Assembly: GCA_023053685.1 (NCBI GenBank)
Contig: JALIGW010000001.1
Coordinates: 55,239,359-55,303,358 of the forward strand
Length of the DNA: 64,000 bases
Source of the DNA: Diadophis punctatus similis
Taxonomy: Eukaryota; Chordata; Lepidosauria; Squamata; Dipsadidae
Direction of reading: 5' to 3'
Position numbers and translations under genes: made by a program. This document shows positions 33,340 to 45,300 of this stretch, one piece after another. A model generated the notes under the pieces. It did not search any database, was not told where the DNA came from, and saw only the letters and a program-made list of their open reading frames with translations. Each line of letters begins with the position of its first letter. Within the stretch, counting starts at the first letter, position 1.

Positions 33340-36300
33340 CTGATTTGAGCAATGGGAAGGAAAAAAGAACAGTCTGTTAACTGATGAAGAAAAATGTGAA
33401 CTGATATTTTTGAAAAACTTAGCTATTAAAATATTAAATCTCAGATAGCACCCCTTACTGTATTATAGTGTTGGATTCACAATATTTACATGTTTGATTT
33501 ATCAAGTAAATAGAAAACGAAGTGGGAAGATTGTAGAATACTGTATTTGGACAAATAGCACTGTTTGTTTTAGTGATTATGTTCAAACTGAAATTTGATG
33601 AAAACTGAGAGACAAAAACATAAAAGCAATTATTCAAGATACACAGTAAAGTGACCTTTACTGTTGTGAGCCGCCCAGAGTCTCTGTGGAGTGGGCGGCA
33701 TACAAATGCAACTAATAAATAAATAAACTGAGTAGAAGAGGCATGAAAACATAAAAGTTAATTTGAAAACATATTTAGGCTTATGTTGCCTAAGAATAAT
33801 TATGACTATATATGGGAGAAAGATTTTAGGGAATCTATTTATTTGCTACTACTATTCATAGGTATCAGTGATGGAAATCCAACGGATTACTGTTGTTGCT
33901 TCTGCTGACCTCAGTGTGGCTGCAATATAGTAAAATATAAAATGATCAATTAAAAGGATCATTTGAGGGCAAATGATGTCTGTAAAATCCAAGTGATATA
34001 AGTGATGAAAATGTACATAGTATACATTTTTGAGTAATCTACACACATTTCATATAAATTAAAGTACAAATGTATTGCCTGATTTGCCAAAAATGGCATT
34101 TTCCCATTATTTCAGAATGAAGTCCAAACTATCCACTACACCCAGAAGCAAAAATTTAGGTGTTTTTGTATTGCATCCCTTCTCTATCTTTCTATAGTTG
34201 TGGGGGGGAGGGGGGGAATCAAATGATGATTTGTTTCTTCCTGAATTTTCTTTATTTTTTTATAGTATTATTTACTTTTATCAATAATTGTACTTGAAAT
34301 TGTTTATAATTAACATGAGTCACTTCATGTGAGATAAGTGGTCATATAAATTTGACAAAATAGATGATTACTGTATATTAATGCATTTTCATTATATTTT
34401 TTTCCTGTTGTAAGCTACACCTTGGGAAGAGATGGTTTCAAAAATCAGCTAAGAAATGAAATCATTAAATTAAATAAAATGACTGATATGAATGAGTTCC
34501 TACTAGAACTGAAAAATCATAACCTGACCAATTCAATAAAAACTGAAATTATGATAGTGAAAGACCGGGAAGGAAAATGGAATTTTCAAACTTCTATTTC
34601 ATTTCTAAAATTTCATAGGAACTCCCCTCCCTAAATAATCACAATTTTATATACTTACCATCAATTAATTCTTCTTTTAGTTTTGTCAATTCCTTCCTCA
34701 TTTCCTCTAAAATATCCTGTGATAATAGAACAAGATTAAGTTTATTTTTTCCAAAGGTATTCCAAACTGCCAAAAATAGTGTCTGTTCTCTGATGTAAAG
34801 GAAATTAATTAAAATTTATTGAAATTAAAAATTTCGAGAGTCTAGGTGAAATGTTCTCTTTATTTTTACAAAGAATTTATATGCCTACAAATTTGTACGT
34901 TCACACGCCCAAATTGAACAAATGTTGATATCTAGTTAAAAGATTTTAAAAGTCTTTGATATTGGGGGCACTGTTTCTGTAGATCTTATGATAAAATATT
35001 TTAGGAGTACATAATTCAAATTCTTGGGCATTCACTGATAATTGTAACATTTTCATTTTTTTATCATAAGCACTGCTGATTCAATACAAAAATAAAATAA
35101 TTAAAAAGTGGACAATAAGCCATATTAAGCTAAGAAATTTTATTCTAGCAGAAAATATCTACCTGTTTCAATCTGTCATAGTCTAGTCCTTCAGACTGTA
35201 CTCCATTAGTATTTGGTTGTCCAGAAGATGCAGATTTTGGTCTAAAAACAAAAACAGCATTCAAGTTAACTGCACTCAACAAATTATAACATTTCCACAC
35301 TGCTTATCATGACTGCAATTTTTCCAAACAATTGAACAGTTTCTTAATGCATATTTGAAATTGAACATGCTAACCAGGGATTATAGGGATTGAGGTACAA
35401 AATAACTGGAGGGCTAAAGATTAACTTTCCCAGTTGCAACTAAAATAAGCTATGTAAAATTGGTTATGTCATAAAAATAGAAATAAAAATACGTCTGGAA
35501 AAAAAATCTACATCATTTGACTCAATCTTCAAGAAGGGCTTCATTCCAAAATTTCCAATGTTTCAATAGCTGGTTTCCAAGAAAACCAACAGCATTTTTT
35601 CTTTTCCATACCTTAGCACATCACAAGGGATATCTTTTATAATTTATAAAAAAATGTAAAAGGCAAAACAGTAAAGATACTTTATTCCTTCTCTTCTCTT
35701 TATGGTTCTAAATATACAAGCTACTAATCAAATCTAACTTAAAACTCTTCTATTCCAGTCATTTATGGGTAATATAAATTGCTTTTAAAATAAGTGATAA
35801 ATACCTTGAGATAATAGGTGATTTGCTTCCATTCATTGTATTTGTTCTTTCCCAAGGCTTTCTTGTTAATTCTGCAGGAAATAAATGTCTAAGTTTTAGG
35901 CTTGTATGCACTGGATAACTCTGAAAGAATTATCATGCTTAAAGAGAATAGTGTTTTGTACTACTTTGAATAAATCACTACTTGGCAGAACTAAAATGTA
36001 GGCCAAACCCAAAAAAACTTTGGTTGTTCTGAGCTTTGAACAAAGCAAAATCCAGATGAACAAGAAGGCCAAGACTGGTATGTGTCTTCCCATTTCCTCT
36101 ATCAACTGCCCCCATTATGCCATATCCTAATAGTCTACTGGCCCCCATTTACCCAGCAACTAATCTTTTTACCCTCTTTTCAACTGCTTAATCCAGTGCC
36201 CCAGAACCTTGTACTCTATCAATCTGCTTTCCACCCCATCTCGCTGCAATGACTCTGAGCAGCTAAGAACAGGTAAGAATACCATAAAAAATAAAAACAA

Positions 36301-39300
36301 AAATAAATATATAAAACTGATAATGACTACCAAGATAGTCAATTATAAGCAACCTCAAGCTCCCAACCGACTCCTAATCCCTATGCCTAGACACTCTTTA
36401 CAGCTTTTTGGAAAACCATCAGGCTATGGCAAATCTAAACTTTGGGGGAAGGGTGTCCATAGGGCAAGCACAGGGTCAGAAAACATCCTGAGTTTGCAGG
36501 ATGATATTTTCCAATGAAGGAATTTGCAAGTGTGTTTCTAATGAGATGGGCAGAAACAATTGGGGAGAGGCAGCCCTGCCTTCCCCCATCCATTCCACAG
36601 GAAGCTTTATAGCTTTACACTTGGAAACGTTCTGAGAGCCAGGGGAATGTCCCTTGTTTTCCCCCCATTCTCCTCCAACCATTTCTCTTCAGATAAAACC
36701 ATCCTCCTTTATTCCATTCCTCTTCCATTTAACCCTTTTCTGTTCCCCACATACATTTCTGCTCAGGTCAAAAGCCTTGTTTTGTGCATTGATTCAATCA
36801 GGTCTTTTTATTAATTAAACGGTCCATGCAGGTTTCATGGCTTTGGGCCAGCCTATTTGAAGGACCACTTCTCCTCCTTCACATACAACTAGTCAGGGGT
36901 GGGTTCTAAATTTTTTACTACCGGTTCTGTGGGCATGGCTTATTTTGTGGATGTGGTTTGATGGCCATATGACTGAGTGGGCATGGCCAACTTGACATCA
37001 CTCATGCCCACTCACATGACCCCCACCAAGCCACGCCCACAGGAAAAGGTAGGAAAATTTCCCCTCCTTTAGCGGCCCCGCCCCACCCCATCTGCCACCC
37101 CCAAATTGCGCACCATTGTGAGACGCGTGGAGACTGGCAGCTCTGTCGGGTCTCTCAGCCGTTGCGTGCAGGGAAAAACCTTGCAAAGTAAAGAAAAATT
37201 TATTGTGAGTGCGAGGCAATTAACAACTTCTCGCCCTCGCAAGAAGTTTTTCTTTACCTTGTAAGGTCTTTCCCTGTACGCAACAGCTGAGAGACGTGAC
37301 CAGGGACCGGTTCGGGGGTGTGGCCAGCCAAGATCACTACCGGTTCAGGGCACCACGCCAAATTTCCGCTAACCGTTCTCTAGAACTGGTCTGAACCTGC
37401 AGCAACCCACCACTGCAACTAGTCCACCAGATGGGAAGACAGGATATGTTGCTCGTCCCATCTATTAGTGATGTATATCTGGTGGGACCATGGAAAAGAG
37501 TCTTCTTGCTGGTTGCCCTTTCTTTATGGAATATCATTCCTCCTGAGATATGATTGGCCCCCAACTTGTTTCTTTTCTTAAAGGCCCTGATGACATGATT
37601 TTGTCCTTGAGCCTCAGGACCAAGAATAGAGATTGAGTCGATCAAGTGTTGATTTGATTTTGTTGCTGCTGCCATTGATGGTGAGGGAGAAGTATGGGGC
37701 TTTTATGTTGTGGATTTTTAATATTGTAATCCACGTGGAGTCACCTAATGTGAGTTGGGTGACCATATAGATTTGTCTAATAATAAAATAAATACATTTT
37801 GGGAATGGGCCACCAAACCCAGTTGTTCTGTAGATTAAATGATACATGCACTGAATGTTTGATAAATACATATTAGAAACTTTTTAATAAACAATTTAAA
37901 TATATAAATGCATTGAATTAAAAGGTATACAGATGATGATTCTGCTTTCTTAAACCAAAAGGAGCTCTGGATATAGAGTTACATATTTTTTTCTTAGATG
38001 AACCATATTAAAAATAAGCAAAAATCTCTCCCCAACTTCAAAATTATTTACCACAATTTATGTCACATATTTTAATACTGTACAAGAGAAAGTTATCACC
38101 TATGCAAACTTATGCTACACAATTTATACAGCTTACCAGGTGTGCTTGTTGAAGGAGGCTTGGGAGCTAAAGGTTCTGGTTCTTCCTGTTCAATGGGACA
38201 AAAATATAATATTTTACAAATCTGCTTAAATTTGTGATTCAAGGAAAAAGACTCAAAATTTCAGAACCAAGATAAAAATCATAATTCTAAAATCTCAAGC
38301 TCTATTAAATTTGAAATATAGAAGCCATATTTTTCAATTAAACACATTAATTTCTATGATTATAACAATTTAATTGCAGAATGTCATATAGCTTGCTAGA
38401 GTATTTTCAACTTACACTTTTTTCTTCTTTTGTCTCTGTTTCTGATGACCCCTTCTCAGCAATTCTTCTCCTTCAAGTAAGGATGAAAGAGTATTTGGTT
38501 ACTATCTGCCAATATCTCACTCTCTTATTCGTCTGTTCTAAATACTGATAAGAACAATGATAAAAGAACAAGTCTAGGTGATATCACAAGACTTGGTGTG
38601 ATACCACTTTTAGTTCTGTGAAAATTTAGCTGGGTCCCAGTTTTGTGTAGGGGTTAAAGGCACTAGGAGGCAGTGTGTTCTAATCCTGCATCATGCAAAC
38701 TAGCTGGATTACTTTGGGCTAGTCATCTCAGCCCTAGGAAGAACACAATGACAACTACTTCCAAAAAAACCTTCCCAAAAATATTACACGAACTTCTCCA
38801 GATAAGTCATCAAGAATCACGTTCATTCAAAGGTGCATACATTAAAAAACACTATAGTAAAATTCTTACCTTCTTGCAAGTAGAGCACTCATTTCTTCCA
38901 TTAATCCACTTCCTCCAAGTGGCAGTGGCCCATTTCCACGACTAGTATCTGTTTTGGGGGAAGCAGAATTTGTTCCTCCACTTGGAACAGGAGAATCTTC
39001 ATTCTATAAATGATATGCAGAAAAGCAGTGATGACGGTAGCATTATTATTAAGAACATATAGTTGACATATCACATTTCAAAATATCCCAGAAACATTTT
39101 TTAAAAAAACAATTAATCTGGATTTGGCTGTGGGAAAAAACACAGCTGCCATTGTATTGTATCTGAACATTACATACTATACTTCATGTGGAGGGTTTTA
39201 TAGACACTTCTTGCCATTATTGTAAAAATCTGAAACTTTAAGATTTTTAAACTGAATTTAAAAACTTGAATTTGAATTGTACTTACCCGTGATACTTTTC

Positions 39301-42300
39301 TGAGTTTGGCTCCAGCAAGAGCAGCAGCCAGTCCTGTTAAAGGTCGATAATCTTCATACATCATTCCCATGGAAAAGCCAGTAGCAGGGAGAGGAGGTGC
39401 AGGAGGTGGAAGAGGCACCTGAGTAGGAAGGGGAGGAGGTGGTGGCGGAGGTGGCCCTAAAGATGGAAGAGGTGGAGGAGGTGGTGGTGGTCCAGGGAGA
39501 GGTGGGACTGCTGATGGGGACTGAACAGGGCCAGATGGAAGTGGGGGAGGAGGAGGAGGGGGTGCAGGTGGTCCTTGTGCAACACCTGGTGAAAAATACA
39601 TACACACATACAGAAACCAAATACAGGAATTGAGATACCAAGTAAAATTCAACAGAACTAATTCTGCATTACTTCAAATGGAAAAAAAACTTTATATATC
39701 CTAACGTAGCTTTCATTAGGAAACCGATGAATGTCATTTCAGAAAAACATCCAGCCATATTAATTCATATGCTTCAACTAACATAAAGAATTTAGTTTGG
39801 AAAAACAACAGTCAAAATTTCTTAAATAAAATAATGATTTAAATAATATTTACGTCAAGTGTAACAATGGAAAAGCTTTATTTTTAAACTGAATTACAGC
39901 AATATCATAACATAATATAATTTGTGTCTTCTTTGTATACCTAAAAAAGTGCATTCTACGTTCCTCCAATTCTATCACTTTAAATACAAAATATCAGAAA
40001 GTAATATTTACATTTACATTCATATTTCATGCTTTTGGTTTTTCCCCAGATGTATTAATAAAACATATTAATAAAACATATATTAGTGTGTTAGAACATT
40101 TCAATCTGTTGATGAAATGATTATTTTCCCCAACAGCATCAATGAAAACAAAAATATTCTATAATTGGGATATAATTTTGCCTGGAAATATACATTATTG
40201 GACGAGTGTCAAACTCAATCATGTCACGTGACATATCATGAAGTTTTTTGCCTTTGCGGAGCTAGGGTGGGCATGGCCTGCACGTGATGCATCCGGCATG
40301 CCAGTTTGACAACCCTGCATTATCACAAATCTGTAAGTTTGCCTAATCTTGAATTATGGCTTATTTGGAAAAAAAGAGATCCTTATGTTTATCTCAAAAA
40401 ATATGCCCAGATAGTGATATTTACCCGATAGGAATATGACCTTGTATTTCAGATATTTCTCCAAAAAAATAATTAAATGGCAGAAAAATTAAGCACCTGC
40501 AAAAATTTTGGACACTTCACCATTTCCTTATTTTATTAGAGTTGCCAACCTCAAAGGCAAGAAATCCTGAAGATTTATTTTCACCAACAAATATGTATAT
40601 GTGACATTTGTGTACATACATACATACCGTATTTTTCAGAGTATAAGACGCACCTTCCCCCCCCAAAAGAGGGTGAAAACTTGGGTGCGTCTTATACACC
40701 GAATGTAGCCCTGCCCAGCCACCCCCACCCTTTGGCTTCTGCTTCCCAGCAATTTGCCTCCTTGCAGCAAACAGCGTAGAGCCTGATTAGCACAAGCAAC
40801 TGATTATCGGCCTCCCGACCATCAGCTGATTCAGGCTGCAGGCAGGTGGCAATAGGCTATTTGCAATCCCTGCAGCCTGAAACTATTAGCTGCTTGTGCT
40901 AAAACTGAAAGTGAAACTAAAACTGCAAGGAGGCAAATTGCTGGGAGGTAGAGGAAGATTTTTATTTTTTTGTGCTAATCAGGCTGTGCTGAACTGGCTG
41001 TTTGTTGTTTGTTGCAAGGAGGCAAGTCAATAACTATAAATGCCTATAGAATGTTCAAATTATTAGACTTATTTTTTAAAGACTCCTTTATTATTGTTCT
41101 AGATAACTTAACAAAACGAAGCAGCTTTTTAAAATAAATGCTGGATCTGAAGAGGCCCAGTGCTATTGCATCTTCTTTTAAATAGCAGAGAATAACTATA
41201 CTTCCATAAAGCCACATAAATTTTAACAGCATCTGTACAAGTATAGTCTGAAATGTAACAGTGTCCTGTTGTAGTATGAAGATAAGGCAGCTGAGTTAGA
41301 CCCCGACTTAGTCATGTTTGGAGTAGATCTATTTAAATAATTGGGAGAAGTTAGTGTGACTACATTTAAGAAAACTTTCTGGCATTAATATACTGCCATA
41401 ATGTACATTTCTCCAATTCTTTGCTATTTCTATGGGTCAGGCACACATGCACAGAAATACACAGAAACAGTGTATATTATCTGTACTGTTCGCTGTTTGG
41501 CAAATTGCTGGGAGGCAGAGGCCTTTTTCCCTTGTTTTCCTCCCCCAAAACTAAGGAGCATCTTATACTCCGGTGTGTCTTATACTCCGAAAAATACGAT
41601 ACATATGTGTGTGTATGTGTATCTATATGTGTGTGTATCTGTACTTCCTCTCCAAAATAAAAAAAGGATCCGTATTATTGATTATTAATTAAATTTATCT
41701 GTAAAAAAAGCTCCCCATTTGTTAAATTAACTGATTCTCCATCCACACAATTCCACAAACATATAAACAAAAAGAATTAATCTGAAGAAAGCTATGTTTT
41801 ATAAGCATAAGACTATGTATGTTCACCCTGTAGTAAATCCCATAAAGCTTAATAGTGCTGTTTTTGGGGGGTTTTTTTCGAAATCAGGATATGAACTCAT
41901 GGCAGGCAGACTTTCCATTACAGGCACTCTATACAGTGACTAGGGTCTTCATACCTGTTCCTTCTTGAAGAGTTTCCTCTACTTCTATTACAATATTTAC
42001 TGTAAATGTAAAATAACTCTCTCATTTCAATCCCATTTGGAGAAGAAGAAAAAACCTCATCTTCCTTTCGGGTAAATATGATAGAAGAACAATTAATTTG
42101 TCACAAAATTTATAAAAACACATCAGTTAGATTCCTAAGAATTTTCAGCTAAATAGATTACATAAGAGGAGCCTAAAGTTATCCATATATACAAATGGCA
42201 TGAATGAATCTGCTGTCCATCTGTCTGTCTATCTATCTCCATTTTTAATCCACCCTATTCCCTATTGATAATGGAGTATCAATGGAAAGGCTCTCAAAAG

Positions 42301-45300
42301 AAACAACTAAGTAAATCTAAATATTTTAAGGAATATTAAAATACAAAAACCTCAATTCACTGTTAGAATTTTTCATTTACCGTAATCAAGTCTTATGTTT
42401 ACTTTCAGTAAGTCCCTTTCCCACAAATAACAGTTTAGAAACTATTTGGAAAAAATAAGCCAACCATTCTTCCAAAGTGTTTTTCCAAAGTAAGACACTG
42501 ATAAATTTAACATTTTGCTAAATTTTGGTTGGATATATGAAGATTAGGAGAGCTTTAAAAGTGTTAGTTCTTCAGGATAAATCAAGTTTGGGATGCAAAT
42601 TAGTTTGAGTGCATTTTTTTATTAGTTAATTAGTATCAACATCAGAAACCTTACCCTGCTGAGACGTAGGTTCAGCCGGCTGAGAGGCTGTCTGCAAGAT
42701 TGGCTCAGAAGCAGAGGAGTCTCCCAGCACAGAGTTTAGAGAGTTCTCAACAAAGGCAGGGGGAGCTGCAGAGGGAGAAGGGAGAACACTAGGCTTGGAT
42801 GAGGGAGCTGAGGCATTAGGGGAGGTTGGAGAAGAAGCTTGAAGTCCAGAGACTGAGAGAGGTTGAAAGGAAGATGGTGGTAGTGGTGCTGGACCTGAGG
42901 TAGATGGTGAAGAAACTGAATAATTTGCCAATTCCGGAAGACCATTAGGTGCAGTGGGGGACATCTGAGATAACTGAACAGTAACAGGAATTGGGAGAAC
43001 AGGCTTGGGGCCGGTGGCTTTGCCCGGAGGGCTGCTAATCATTACAGGAGGTGAAGGAGGAAGGGGTGCAAAACTAGAAGCTGACCAAGTAGTTGACTTG
43101 GTAGTTGGAGGCAAAGAAGGAGGGGGGTTAACAGGTGAAGGTGGTTGAGAATTTTTAGTTACTGGACGAGGAACCGTAGCATAATGGGGAAGAACAGGGT
43201 GGAAGGCAGAGCCCAAAGATGTAGCAAAACGTGATGCAGAGTGCCTTAGTGGTGGTGTAGGGGGGGAGGAAGTTGACTGTGCAGAAGTCACTATAGCATA
43301 GTCCGGAGTAGAGTCTGACATTGCTTTAGCATATGAAGGAGGTGGTGCTGAAGGAGGCTGGCAACTGGCATATTCAGGAAGTGAAGGATTATACAGGGAG
43401 TTGTCAAAAGATGGAGCTGGACAGAAGATAGCATCAGCAAAGGCAGGATAAAAGAGGAGAGAAAGAGAGAGAGAGAAAAAGGGAGCTAATGAAGCAACAA
43501 AACCAGCATTCAAACGATATTTACAATGCAGACTATAGTTAGTACCAGAGGATTAGGCACAAGTAAATTACTGTTAGGAGAGTTTATACAGTATCCATTT
43601 TTTAATTCATTTTTGCCGTTCATATTTGCATCAATATCTAAAATTACATCTTTGCTCTATAAAAGAAGCTGCCCTACAGAATATACTTTCAAACTGTAAT
43701 CATAAAAATTAACTGGTTGGAATTACTTGTAGTGAATTCCTTCATTTATTTATTTACACAGCTGCCTTATTCAGCACATGACTCAGGATGATGCACATCA
43801 ATAATAATGAATCAATGAAAACCATATAATAAAATAAATATTAAAAACATAAACAACAACATACGAACACACATATATGCCAGGAAAAATGTGATCCTAT
43901 GGAAAATACCAGTCTTGGACACTAAGTTGCGTGGAGTGACCATGGAGGCACTGCAATGTGAGAAGTGTGAAGACTGATTGTAAATGGTATTCATTCAGTT
44001 CCATTCCAACTTTGAAGGGTTGCTGAATGAGTGGTCAGTAAACAACTGCACATTTCCTGGATCCAGCCATATGAGTTTGCCTAAGCATAAAGTTTAATGA
44101 CATTCCCCAAGAAGGGAAATTTGGAGACAGGCCAGAAATTATCTAGCATGGTCAGATTTCAAGACTAGCTTCTTGAGTGAAGGGTAAATTACTGCTTTCT
44201 TAAACATAGGGTGGGACCTCTCCCTCGATCTCAAAAAAAGTATTCACCACCACTCGGACACAGTCACATCCTACTTCCCAGGAATCTTAACTAACCAGGA
44301 ATAACATGGATTTAAAATACAAGTGAATGCACTCACAGCTCCAAATACCCCATCCATTTTTTCAAGCCTAACAGGATTAAATTCTTCCCAGTTAACCATA
44401 TCAGATCATGTCTCAGCTAACTGCGTAGAACCTGCACAATCAGACTCCAAATTCATGCAGTACTAAGCAATTTTATTTGAAAAATTCCATGAGAAATCCT
44501 GCCTGGTTGTCAGCCCTCCCAGGTAAACCTAACAGAAAAAAAAAACAATTAGATGAACTAATTCTACTTTATTGTAAGACTACATTAACAGAATCTTTTA
44601 AATCTGTTGTCACTTTTAACTACCTGACCAATAAGAGTGGGCCCTTCCTAAATTTCTATCTCTGACCATTAAACCAGTGCTCCTGACTCTCTTGTCTGAT
44701 TACCTCTTCCCCTCATTCCCCAAGATCATCCACACATTCCATTACACTGGTACACTGATCATCAGCATGGAATCGAGTCATCTTAAATAGGGCTGTTGGA
44801 TGGCAATCTGTGGGTGTAGATTAAGATAAGACTAGCAAAATATCTGTTTTGCTGCTCACTGTTTTGTACCACAGTGTAATACTTAACAAAGGCTCTTACC
44901 TATCTATGTTCAGAATAATTATTTTTTCTTCTAGCATTGTTCTACTCTTCCATTTTATTTCATGGAATGCTTCTGAAAATCAGCTGGCTAAGGCACACTC
45001 ATTCTAAGTAGTGATTAAGGCCTTAGTTAAACAATATATCCGATCCTCAGGAATACTGCCTTGTGCCCTCTGAAACATAACTAGGTCCATCAGATATCCA
45101 AACTGAACCAGATGTATAAATCCCACCTCCTATGGGGAAAGTAAGTAACAAAAATTCCAAAGCAATCGAAGAGTCTTTTGTTCATAACAAGAGACAAACA
45201 GAAACACTTCCTAACTTCAGATCATGTCGCCATTGACTTGACATTAAAACAGATCCAGAAGGTATCAGTCATTGATGAACTGAACAGTATATGGTTGCTA

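Noticed and set aside
39354..39641. 95-codon minus-strand frame, Ser/Thr-rich, over the poly-proline exon
   Set aside because: Shifted frame of CCN proline codons; the in-frame reading matches ENAH.
43417..43513. Extension of the neural exon frame to an ATG at 43513
   Set aside because: It lies in the intronic pyrimidine tract; the acceptor at 43416 gives the correct phase, and no upstream start fits an internal ENAH exon.
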